Under the pieces are notes generated by a model. That model had not been told where the DNA came from, did not search any database, and saw nothing but the letters and a program-made list of their open reading frames with translations. Shown here in pieces: positions 25,996 to 33,158 of a DNA stretch of 64,000 nucleotides. Positions within the stretch are counted from its first letter, which is position 1; the number at the start of each line of letters is the position of its first letter. A program made the position numbers and the translations under genes. This stretch comes from JAWKOK01 sp963765875. Lineage in GTDB: Bacteria > Chloroflexota > Anaerolineae > Caldilineales > Caldilineaceae. The stretch covers positions 124,001 through 188,000 of the forward strand of contig CAVXYK010000015.1 in NCBI GenBank assembly GCA_963765875.1, written 5' to 3'.

Positions 25996-26086
25996 TATAC
26001 GGTGCCGAAAATGCCTCCACTGTTCGTAGAAGCGACTTTTGCCGTTTGACGAAATAACATTGGTATGGAAGCAGTGTGATGGTCAG

Positions 26087-26200
26087 CGGGCTCGCCTCAC
26101 CCTGCTTCGCCTCCTAGACGGAGGCTACGCGTCCCTCTCCAAATTTTGGAGAGGGACCGCCCTGGCGCCCTTAGCGCCAGGGCAGGGTGAGGCGAGCCCG
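26087..26200. repeat. Cloverleaf-like repeat: 18-bp outer stem enclosing three hairpins
   Basis: The outer arms CGGGCTCGCCTCACCCTG (26087-26104) and their exact complement (26183-26200) enclose three stems. These are GCCTCC/GGAGGC (26109-26125), the 28-bp palindrome with arms GTCCCTCTCCAAAA (26131-26158), and CCTGGCGC/GCGCCAGG (26161-26181). Almost every base is paired. The shape suggests a structured RNA or a non-autonomous mobile repeat. It fills a third of the gap between the aminotransferase and methyltransferase genes. Confidence 0.8.
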
Positions 26201-26293
26201 GCGACCACAACGACAGATCTATGCCAGTGTTTATTCGTTAGCCTCCAAAAGTCGTTACTACCAACCACAGGACTATTTGCGCCATCATGTACA

Positions 26294-26344
26294 AGTCACA
26301 GTTCAACTCTAGTCACGGTTCAACCCTAGTCACGGTTCAGCTAC
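26294..26344. repeat. Three tandem 17-bp repeats abutting a start codon
   Basis: AGTCACAGTTCAACTCT, AGTCACGGTTCAACCCT and AGTCACGGTTCAGCTAC follow each other without spacers. The next unit begins AGTGACC and contains the GTG start of the methyltransferase gene. The copies differ at a few positions. They could be binding sites or simple slippage products. Confidence 0.75.
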
Positions 26345-26345
26345 A

Positions 26346-27122
26346 GTGACCGACAAGCACCAGCAGACGATAGCGACAGAATTCGCCAAACAGGCCCAGG
26401 GTTTCGGGCGACAAGGACTCACGCTCTCCAGCGCCGAACTGCTCAACTGGGCCGTGGATAACCTGCCGCATGGTCGAAATGCTACTGCCTTGGATATTGC
26501 CGCGGGTACAGCCCACCTTGCACGGGCACTGGCGCCACGTATCGGTCATGTCACCGGGATTGACGCCACACCTGAAATGTTGGCTGAGGGCATTAAGGCT
26601 GCCAACCATGACCGACTGACCAATATCGGTTTTGTGCGTGGCCTGGCTGAGCGTTTGCCCTTTTCAGACAACACCTTCGATCTGACTGTCTGTCGCTTGG
26701 CCGTCCATCATTATCGAAAGCCGAACCGACACGTAGACGAGATGGTACGGGTCTGCAAGCCCGACGGCGTCGTAGCCATCATCGACTTAACCGCGCCTGC
26801 TGACGAGTCGCTGGCCGAAACGTATAATCACTACGAGCAGCTGCGTGATCCCTCTCACACGGTGGCGCTATCGGTGGACGGACTGGTGAACTTGATGAGC
26901 AATCAAGGCATTACGGTCACCCTTGTTGAGCAACGACAAGTGGCTGTCAAGATTGAGGCGTGGCTGTCGTTGACTCACACGTCCGCTAAACGCGCCGACC
27001 TCATCCGCGGGACGCTGCGCAGTGAGTTAGACGGTGGTCCTCAGACAGGCATGCGTCCGTTCATCGAAGGCAATGAACTTGCCTTCTGGCAGACCTGGGC
27101 CGTGGTCTCAGGCAAAAAATAG
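26346..27122 (+). CDS. Class I SAM-dependent methyltransferase (UbiE-like)
   Basis: The frame starts at a GTG (26346) and gives 258 residues; no ATG start covers the conserved N-terminal segment. Motif I is LDIAAGTAHLARALAP (about 42-57), and motif II/III-like sequence is LPFSDNTFDLTVCRLAVHHY (about 105-124). The fold is a UbiE/Methyltransf_11 type. The acceptor is unknown: the UbiE resemblance points to a quinone or other small molecule, but many such enzymes have other roles. The start codon lies at the edge of a 17-bp tandem repeat and lacks a normal ribosome site. The M20 peptidase gene begins 13 bp after the stop. Confidence 0.8.
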   Translation: MTDKHQQTIATEFAKQAQGFGRQGLTLSSAELLNWAVDNLPHGRNATALDIAAGTAHLARALAPRIGHVTGIDATPEMLAEGIKAANHDRLTNIGFVRGLAERLPFSDNTFDLTVCRLAVHHYRKPNRHVDEMVRVCKPDGVVAIIDLTAPADESLAETYNHYEQLRDPSHTVALSVDGLVNLMSNQGITVTLVEQRQVAVKIEAWLSLTHTSAKRADLIRGTLRSELDGGPQTGMRPFIEGNELAFWQTWAVVSGKK

Positions 27123-27135
27123 AGATGCAATTCCC

Positions 27136-28297
27136 ATGATTCAAGAATCACGAATTATCGACCTGACCAAGCGGCTGATTTCCATCCCATCTGTCACCGG
27201 TCACGAACAGCCGCTGTCTAACTGGATCTACGACCTCTTTCAGTCACTCGGCTTGCAGGGTGTGCAGAGGCTGCCAGTCGAAGAGGCCGGGGAGACGGTC
27301 GTTGGCTGGATCGAGGGGAGCACTGAAGGCACGGCAGACAGCCCGACATTGCTCTTCACCTTCCACCTAGATACGTTTGATGTCTTTGACGGCTGGCAGA
27401 CCGATCCGTTCACGTCTGTCCAGGTGGGCGATCGGCTCTACGGACTGGGCGCACACGACATGAAGGGCGGCGCTGCCTGCGTGTTGGCAGCGATTGAAGC
27501 GCTGGTGCAATCCGGCGCAGACGCTCGGCGGTCGGCTGATGGTCGCCGCTACGACGGATGAGGAGAACTGGTCACGGGGCGCGCACGCGCTGATCGAGAG
27601 CGGTCTTCTTGAGAACTGCATCGGCTGTCTCATTCCGGAACCATCTGATCATGGCACGCTAACCGTTGGCGCACGCGGCCGTCACGTCTATCACCTCACG
27701 TTTCAGGGCCGGACGGTTCACTCAGGCTACGACAGCGGCGTGAGCGCGTTGGTCGACGCAGCCCGGGTCGTCGCTGCCCTCTCAGAGCCTGGAGCCGTCG
27801 ATCTGGGCTTCAACGACGCTTTCAACATGACCGGCAGCCAGTGTGTGATCGGCTTTGAGAGCGGCGGCCAGATGGTCCTGGTTCCTGAAAGAGCCGACGT
27901 CTACATTGATCGCTTTACAGTGCCCGGTGAGACGGCTGAAGAAGTGGCTGCACAGATCCGTCGCGTTGTCGAAGCAACCGGCATCCTTGGTGCGTACACA
28001 TTGACCTGGGATGAACGGCCCACCCCTGCTCCGGCGCCCTATGTTGTGCCCATCGAAAACCAGCTGGTGCAATCTGTCTCGACCCATCTGGCCACAGAAC
28101 AGCGGACTGAGATCCGCTATGTGCTGGCGCGCAGCGTGGCCGACACCAATCACCTGGCCGTCCACGGCGGCGTGCCCACATTGATCTGTGGCCCCCAGGG
28201 CGGCAACACCTGTGAGGCCAATGAATATGTGGAGATCAGTTCGCTATCGGCCATTGCACAGACCTATGTGAATGTGGCGCTGGACTTGCTTGCGTAG
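27136..28297 (+). CDS. M20-family metallopeptidase, interrupted by a +1 frameshift
   Basis: Two overlapping frames together encode one intact M20 peptidase/deacylase of 386 residues. The first (from ATG 27136) covers TFHLDTFDVF and LGAHDMKGG, with the first metal ligands. The second continues with GGRLMVAATTDEENWSRGAH, holding the catalytic Glu, then the dimerisation domain and the C-terminal metal site. The shift lies near 27520-27528, where removal of one base restores the family sequence. The final metal-ligand position normally reads HTxNEYVE but here reads CEANEYVE, a His-to-Cys change. ArgE/DapE/carboxypeptidase G-like relatives cleave N-acyl or peptide bonds; the substrate is unknown. 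Either the base is a sequence error or the gene is newly broken. Confidence 0.75.
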
Positions 28298-28326
28298 ATG
28301 ACTCGATTGCGAAGAGCGCTATTCAA

Positions 28327-28420
28327 CACAGAGGCACAAGGTCGGCATAGAGGGCCACAGAGGAAAAGAAAGCCGGTTTTTATCTGCGTTTATCTGCGGC
28401 TTCTTGCAGTGGACCCACCG
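28327..28420. repeat. Element with 10-bp-phased TCTGCG and shared terminal module
   Basis: TCTGCG starts at 28383 and 28393; the left side has CACAGA-like words at 28327 and 28356. The right end reads, on the minus strand, GGGTCCACTGCAAGAAG. This matches the outer module found in the elements at 51.7 and 60.0 kb. The left module is not recognisable. The element occupies part of the 295-bp gap after the M20 gene, where no gene is seen. Confidence 0.6.
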
Positions 28421-28592
28421 ATGGATCGTGGAATCCTTGGTAACTGTCCGCAATTAACCTCCAGGCGGTGGTCACGGAATTCCAGGTAGGCGAACTGGTG
28501 CTGATCACCTCCCGGAGGTTGGTGTCGCCAAGTTGTTTGCGGACAATGACTTAGATTGACGCAAACTTCGTCTTAGGTTAGTCTCAGCGGTC

Positions 28593-28751
28593 ATGACTGA
28601 GAAACCGAACATCGATCCAGAAAATACTGATATCCCCGCTCCTGAACCACTGACGCCTGAAGAAAAGGATGCGCTGCTGTCACACGTACCGCGCGGAGGG
28701 ACGCGCCATGACGCTCGAAGAGATCAATGTGATCTTCGAGCCGTCAACTGA
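28593..28751 (+). CDS. Possible small acidic protein
   Basis: This 52-codon frame starts MTEKPNIDPENTDIPAPEPLTPEEK and then becomes Arg-rich where it overlaps the next frame. The first 33 codons look like real acidic coding sequence, and the tail does not. It may be the 5' part of a single gene joined to the 28708 frame by a one-base shift, as seen in other genes here. It has no recognised family and no strong ribosome site. Confidence 0.35.
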   Translation: MTEKPNIDPENTDIPAPEPLTPEEKDALLSHVPRGGTRHDARRDQCDLRAVN

Positions 28752-28920
28752 TGCGCTGGATACACCCTCGGATGGTACGGTGCAGGAAGACGAACAAATC
28801 ACAGAGATGGAGCCTGCCGCCCTTGCCCCTGAACAGATTGCGCTCCTGGAAGAGGATTTCTTCTCCGAATCGTCGGATCATCGGATAGCCTCCCATCCCA
28901 ACGATTGGTCGCCGGTCTGA
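28708..28920 (+). CDS. Small hypothetical acidic protein upstream of HAD phosphatase
   Basis: The ATG at 28708 has a GGAGGG ribosome site 7 nt upstream and encodes 70 residues (MTLEEINVIFEPSTD...), rich in Glu and Asp with no cysteines or hydrophobic segment. I recognise no family. It overlaps the HAD gene start by 16 bp, so the two are probably translationally coupled. It may be the 3' part of a longer gene that begins at 28593. Confidence 0.5.
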   Translation: MTLEEINVIFEPSTDALDTPSDGTVQEDEQITEMEPAALAPEQIALLEEDFFSESSDHRIASHPNDWSPV

Positions 28921-29654
28921 TCTTCGACTTTGACTACACCCTGGCCGTGCCATCACGGCCTATCGACGTACTCATGGAGGAGGGGGCCAGAAGCGCTGAG
29001 TCCTATATGCGTTCGACGGGGATGGCGTTCGAAGAAAACTTCTACACCAACATCATTGAGGCACGGCGCTTTGCGCTGAAGAAGTCGGAAGATGAGCAGG
29101 AAGAACACATTGCCGATGATGCCATGAGCTTTCTGCTGCAATTTTTCGGCTACCCGGCCAGCAAGATGGATCCCGATGTGCTCAAGCGCGCTGTCGACAT
29201 CTTCTACGCACCGGAAATGACTGCATGGCAACTGCGTCCGGGTGTGCGTGAACTGCTTGAGACACTGCACTTATCGGGGATCAAGCTTGCGTTGCTGGCC
29301 AATTATCCCTGTGACCGCGTCTTCCAGCGCATTATCGATTACCTGGAGATTCGCCATTTTTTCGACGTCTGCCTGTGTAGCGCCAGCGTCGAGTACCGCA
29401 AGCCTGATGAGTCATTCTTCAATATCGTTCTCGAACGCTGGGATGCGCTGCCCTATGAGGTTGTGGTGGTCGGCGACAGCCTGACCCATGATATTCAGGG
29501 CGGTCTCAATTTGGGTGCGCTCACTGTCCAGTTGGCTCAGGAAACATCGGCGCAGGACGCTCACGATAACAAACGCGCTGCCCGCAAGATTGCGGCTGAC
29601 GAGGTGATTGACGCCTTGGACGAACTGCCTTCGCTCATCGAGAAGTGGGTCTGA
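28905..29654 (+). CDS. HAD-superfamily hydrolase
   Basis: The frame begins at TTG 28905 just before motif I, because no other start covers the essential IFDFDYTL (Asp8 nucleophile and Asp10). It encodes 249 residues. Motif II is LALLANYP, motif III is the lysine in EYRKPDESFF, and motif IV is VVGDSLTHDIQGG. A helical cap (about 25-110) lies between motifs I and II, as in type C1 HAD phosphatases such as phosphoglycolate phosphatase or YjjG. The substrate is unknown. The C-terminal segment shows the NLGALTVQL hydrophobic strand. It is coupled to the small gene upstream, and the Nudix gene starts 1 bp after its stop. Confidence 0.8.
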   Translation: MVAGLIFDFDYTLAVPSRPIDVLMEEGARSAESYMRSTGMAFEENFYTNIIEARRFALKKSEDEQEEHIADDAMSFLLQFFGYPASKMDPDVLKRAVDIFYAPEMTAWQLRPGVRELLETLHLSGIKLALLANYPCDRVFQRIIDYLEIRHFFDVCLCSASVEYRKPDESFFNIVLERWDALPYEVVVVGDSLTHDIQGGLNLGALTVQLAQETSAQDAHDNKRAARKIAADEVIDALDELPSLIEKWV

Positions 29655-29655
29655 C

Positions 29656-30148
29656 ATGAGCGAACAGAATTCGCATGCCACGACACCTGTAAGCGTACGA
29701 CGTCGCTACCCTGATGCGCCGCTTGTGGGCGTGGCCGCCGCTGTCTTCAACGACGAAGGTGAGGTTCTATTGGTGCAACGCGGGCAGCCGCCGCGCCAGG
29801 GTTCCTGGGGCCTGCCGGGCGGTCTGCTCGATCTGGGTGAACGGCTGGCCGACGGTGCGCGACGTGAAGTCAATGAAGAGTGCGGTATTGAGATCGAAGT
29901 TGTCGATATCGTTGCCACATTCGAGCCGATCATGCTTGATGAGGCAGGCCGTATCGAATATCACTACGTGGTCATCGATTTCTTGGCCCGCCATCTGTCC
30001 GGCAAGGCCACGCCCCAGGACGACGCCGATCGCCGTCGCCTGGGTGACCATGGAGGCGCTGGATCAGTTTGACCTTTTGCCCGAGAGCCGTGATGTGGTG
30101 GAGCAGGCTTTTTCGTTGTGGCAGCAACTATCTGCGCAGGCGGGGTAA
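29656..30148 (+). CDS. Nudix hydrolase, C-terminal frameshift
   Basis: The Nudix box is complete (GLLDLGERLADGARREVNEE, then CGI), matching GX5EX7REUXEEXGU. Such enzymes hydrolyse nucleoside diphosphate derivatives such as ADP-ribose or oxidised nucleotides. The first frame runs from ATG 29656 to a stop near 30072. The family C-terminus (WVTMEALDQFDLLPESRDVVEQAF) is in the next frame and ends at 30148. Skipping one base near 30031 restores a 163-residue protein. Translated as given, the product would lose its last helix and carry a random tail, but would keep the catalytic box. It overlaps no other gene and belongs to the HAD-Nudix pair. Confidence 0.78.
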
Positions 30149-30163
30149 AAACTTCGCTACAGG

Positions 30164-31474
30164 CTAGCTGACACCCAGCGCCTCATGTACGCGGGCGAAG
30201 GCCAGATCCATGATCGCCAGCGCTTTGTCGACATCCTCGTTGTCTGCGGTCAACGGCGGGGTCACTCGAATTACGTTGCCGTATAGCCCACCCTTGCCGA
30301 TTAGCAAGCCCAGCTGCCTTGTCTCTTCAAAGAAGAGAGCCACCGCCTCGGTGGACGGCTCCTTTGTGGACTGATCGTTCACCAGCTCAATGCCCTGCAT
30401 GAGCCCCTTGCCGCGCACTTCCCCGATCAGCGGATACTTCGCCCAGAGACAATCCAGTCCGGCTCTGAGATGGTCGCCGACCGCTTCGACATGCGCAGGA
30501 GTCGCTTCCTCTTCTAGAACCTCGATGGTGGCCAGTGCAGCCGCGGCTGAGACCGGGTTGCCGCCAAAGGTGCTGATGGACAGACCTGTATCGGCCATGG
30601 CACCGGCGATCTCGTGGGTCGTGATGCAGTTGGAGAGGGGGAAGCCATTGGCGATGCCCTTTGCCATGGTCATGATGTCCGGCTCGACACCCCAATGCTC
30701 AATCCCGAACCAGTGGGCCCCGGTGCGACCGAATCCGGTCTGCACTTCGTCAATGACGACAAGGCCACCATACACATTGGCAATCTCGGCCACGATGCGG
30801 AAGAACTCGGGCGGCGGCGTCACGAAGCCGCCCACGCCCTGGATTGGCTCCATGAAGATGGCCGCTATCCTGCCGCTGGTCTGGGTCCGAATTACATCCT
30901 CCACATCCTGTGCGCAGGCAACGTCGCAGCTCGGGTAGCTGAGCTTTAGGGGGCAGCGATAGCAGTACGCATTCTGGGCATGCTTGATGTCTGGACTGAA
31001 CGTGGGGCCGATACGCCAGGATGCCTGCGCGGTCAGACTCATGGCAAGTTGGGTCTTGCCGCTGTAGCCGTGACGCAGCCCGATGATCTCACGATTGCCC
31101 GTGTAGATCTGGGCTAACAGCACCGCGGCCTCATTGGCCTCGCTACCCGAATTGTGAAAGTAGGATGTGTTCAGATCGCCGGGCGAGATTTCGGCGATCT
31201 TTTCTGCCAGGGCTACGTGGTTCTCGTTGGGATAGAGCGTAGAGGAGTGGATGATCTTGCCCATCTGCTCCCGGGCACGCTCGACCACTTTCGGATGATT
31301 GTGGCCAACGATGGTGGTCAGGATGCCGGCAAAAAAGTCGAGATACTGGTTTCCCTCAACATCCCAAACATACAGACCATCCCCATGATCCAGCGGGATG
31401 GGTTCATTGTAATAGAGTAAATGATTGGGCCACAGGTACTGGCGTTGTTTATCAAGAAGTTCCTGTCGGTTCAT
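30164..31474 (-). CDS. Class III PLP aminotransferase (AGXT2-like)
   Basis: The ATG at 31474, with GGGAC upstream, gives 436 residues; an upstream in-frame extension enters a terminator and is not used. Fold-type I features include NSGSEANEAA, the HGYSGKT loop, DEVQTGFGRTG and the PLP-lysine in TMAKGIANGFPLS. The sequence resembles alanine-glyoxylate aminotransferase 2 and related omega- or beta-amino acid transaminases, so the amino donor could be alanine, beta-alanine or 4-aminobutyrate. Four cysteines in a cluster (YCYRCPLKLSYPSCDVACAQD) near the middle are characteristic of this subgroup. No pathway neighbours identify the substrate. Confidence 0.88.
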   Translation of the reverse strand: MNRQELLDKQRQYLWPNHLLYYNEPIPLDHGDGLYVWDVEGNQYLDFFAGILTTIVGHNHPKVVERAREQMGKIIHSSTLYPNENHVALAEKIAEISPGDLNTSYFHNSGSEANEAAVLLAQIYTGNREIIGLRHGYSGKTQLAMSLTAQASWRIGPTFSPDIKHAQNAYCYRCPLKLSYPSCDVACAQDVEDVIRTQTSGRIAAIFMEPIQGVGGFVTPPPEFFRIVAEIANVYGGLVVIDEVQTGFGRTGAHWFGIEHWGVEPDIMTMAKGIANGFPLSNCITTHEIAGAMADTGLSISTFGGNPVSAAAALATIEVLEEEATPAHVEAVGDHLRAGLDCLWAKYPLIGEVRGKGLMQGIELVNDQSTKEPSTEAVALFFEETRQLGLLIGKGGLYGNVIRVTPPLTADNEDVDKALAIMDLAFARVHEALGVS

Positions 31475-31523
31475 GATATTGTCCCTGTGTGTACGTTCCG
31501 AATCTGTTCTTTTGCGAAATGAA

Positions 31524-31555
31524 AGAGGCCCCGTCTTGTACAAGACGGGGCCTCT
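31524..31555 (-). terminator. 16-bp perfect palindrome, likely terminator of the secreted protein gene
   Basis: AGAGGCCCCGTCTTGT is followed directly by its complement. The structure lies 34 bp beyond the stop of the minus-strand gene at 31590, and on that strand is followed by TTCATTTCGC, a partial T-run. It also separates that gene from the downstream aminotransferase gene. Confidence 0.7.
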
Positions 31556-31589
31556 ACTAAACACACTATCGGATTGACGGGTAGTGCTA

Positions 31590-32798
31590 CTAGCCGCCGA
31601 TCATGCTCATCAGCATCTCTGCCGGAAGGACGAAGGCGCCCTGAGGGGCCGGAACCTCTTCGACTTCATTCTGACCATACTTGTTGGTATCCATACCGAA
31701 ATAGAAGACCGCTTCGGAGTCGCTCATTGCTGACTCGCCATCGGACTCAGCCATCGCCAGCAAAGTGCTGAGATCCCAGTTCATGCCGAGAGACGTGGCC
31801 AACGTGTAGCCGGATTCAAGGCTGATAGCCTGCTGGACCTCATAGTCAAGGCCGCCAAAGAGCATCGGCGCAACCATCGGCATCATCTCTTCCATCTCAG
31901 CCAGGTCGTCGTCAGAGACCGCTTCCATGCCCATCTGCTCGGCCATGGCTGCCTGGGCGGCAACGTAATCGATGAAAACGTCGCTAGTGGCAAATTCGAT
32001 GAAATCGAAGACGGTGCTAAATACGGCAATGGGCTCGCCGTCGATCGCTTCATCCTGTAGCCGCTGAACGTCAACAAAAGGCTCGAAGATGGCCATCTGT
32101 TCGCTGGTCATTGAGGAGCCGGCGGCGCCGCCGGCAAGTGCTGCGCTGGCTGGTCCCATCGACGCCATCGCGCTCGGATCGGCAGCAATCTGGGCCAAGG
32201 CGACGTCAAGGAGTGGCGCCAATTCGGTGCCGACCCAACCTTGAATCGGAAGACCGGCCAGTTCAGGGACGTATGCCGCCAGTTCGCTAATGTTGACATA
32301 GATAATGCCGTCGACTAGCGCATAATGAAGCCCAATCTTGGTCGGGATGGGCATGCCCATTTCGCTGGAGAGCAGGCTGGCAGTGTCATCGCTGAGCGTA
32401 ATTTCAAAAGCCTGTTCCGTATCAGCAGCGTCGATCGCCATGTTCAGCACGTCAGACAGGACTCCTACATCGCCCATCGAGTCTGCATCCAGGCCTTCCA
32501 AATAGGCCATCATGTTTTCTTCGAGATCGGGGTCCATCGCATAGATTGACTCCTGCACCCAAGTGAGCGCAATTTCATCAACCGGCATGCCAGGGATGCC
32601 GACGACCTCGAAGTCGATCGCGAAATCGTAAGCGCCACTGGTCACTTCGCTGTCTGCGACAGCGGCATCTTCCAAAATCATACAGTCTTCTTCGTCCAAG
32701 TCACCGCATAAAACCGGCGGTGCATCCTGGGCTAAGACAGAACCGACAGGGATCACGGCTAGCAACATAGCAAGAAACAGCCACACAAATTTTCTCAT
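31590..32798 (-). CDS. Secreted protein of unknown function
   Basis: The ATG at 32798 follows AAAGGAC and begins a classical signal peptide (MRKFVWLFLAMLLAVIPVGSVLAQ, shown in two parts: MRKFVWLFLA, VIPVGSVLAQ), with likely cleavage after VLA. The mature part is about 380 residues, very acidic, Met- and Ala-rich, with one Cys pair near the N-terminus (LCGDLDEEDCM). The repeated strand-like blocks (FAIDFEVVG, FEITLSDD, YVNISELAAY) suggest a beta-rich lipid- or ligand-binding fold of the LolA/LppX kind, but no motif proves this. It is transcribed alone with its own terminator and a possible promoter at 32887-32915. Confidence 0.7.
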   Translation of the reverse strand: MRKFVWLFLAMLLAVIPVGSVLAQDAPPVLCGDLDEEDCMILEDAAVADSEVTSGAYDFAIDFEVVGIPGMPVDEIALTWVQESIYAMDPDLEENMMAYLEGLDADSMGDVGVLSDVLNMAIDAADTEQAFEITLSDDTASLLSSEMGMPIPTKIGLHYALVDGIIYVNISELAAYVPELAGLPIQGWVGTELAPLLDVALAQIAADPSAMASMGPASAALAGGAAGSSMTSEQMAIFEPFVDVQRLQDEAIDGEPIAVFSTVFDFIEFATSDVFIDYVAAQAAMAEQMGMEAVSDDDLAEMEEMMPMVAPMLFGGLDYEVQQAISLESGYTLATSLGMNWDLSTLLAMAESDGESAMSDSEAVFYFGMDTNKYGQNEVEEVPAPQGAFVLPAEMLMSMIGG

Positions 32799-33158
32799 TA
32801 GTAATCGTCCTTTTGTGAATTGAAGAGTATTGATGGTTTTCTGGCGATAGTGTATCGGTCGGCGGTGTTCGGGGTAGAACAGCTGTATGGTACCGTATAG
32901 ATCTAATTTTGGCAATCGCATTTTGCTGTCATCTTCCGACACCAGGTTCATTTCGACCCATGTCAAGCTGTAGAACGAGGGCCGATAAGAAAAGGTTCAC
33001 GCGATTGTCGGATAGTCATCATTGTCTTTGCCCTTCGTCTATCCGATCGCGCTGCTGAACGACGAGCACAAACGCATGGTAGCACGATGCTAGTGCATCG
33101 TCTGTAATCATGCTACACTCTGCAAAAATCTAAAGGTCAAGAGCGAAAACAATCACCA
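32799..33158. other. Divergent intergenic region
   Basis: This region separates the secreted protein gene from the EndoQ-UvrD gene and should hold both promoters. No gene, repeat or structured element stands out besides the possible promoter at 32887-32915. Confidence 0.45.
32887..32915 (-). promoter_or_regulatory. Possible sigma-70-type promoter
   Basis: On the minus strand TTGCCA (32915-32910) and TACCAT (32892-32887) are 17 bp apart, about 90 bp before the secreted protein gene. The match is moderate. Confidence 0.3.

Noticed and set aside
26294..26360. Possible CRISPR array from the 17-bp repeats
   Set aside because: The repeats are contiguous, too short and without spacers, and there are no cas genes.
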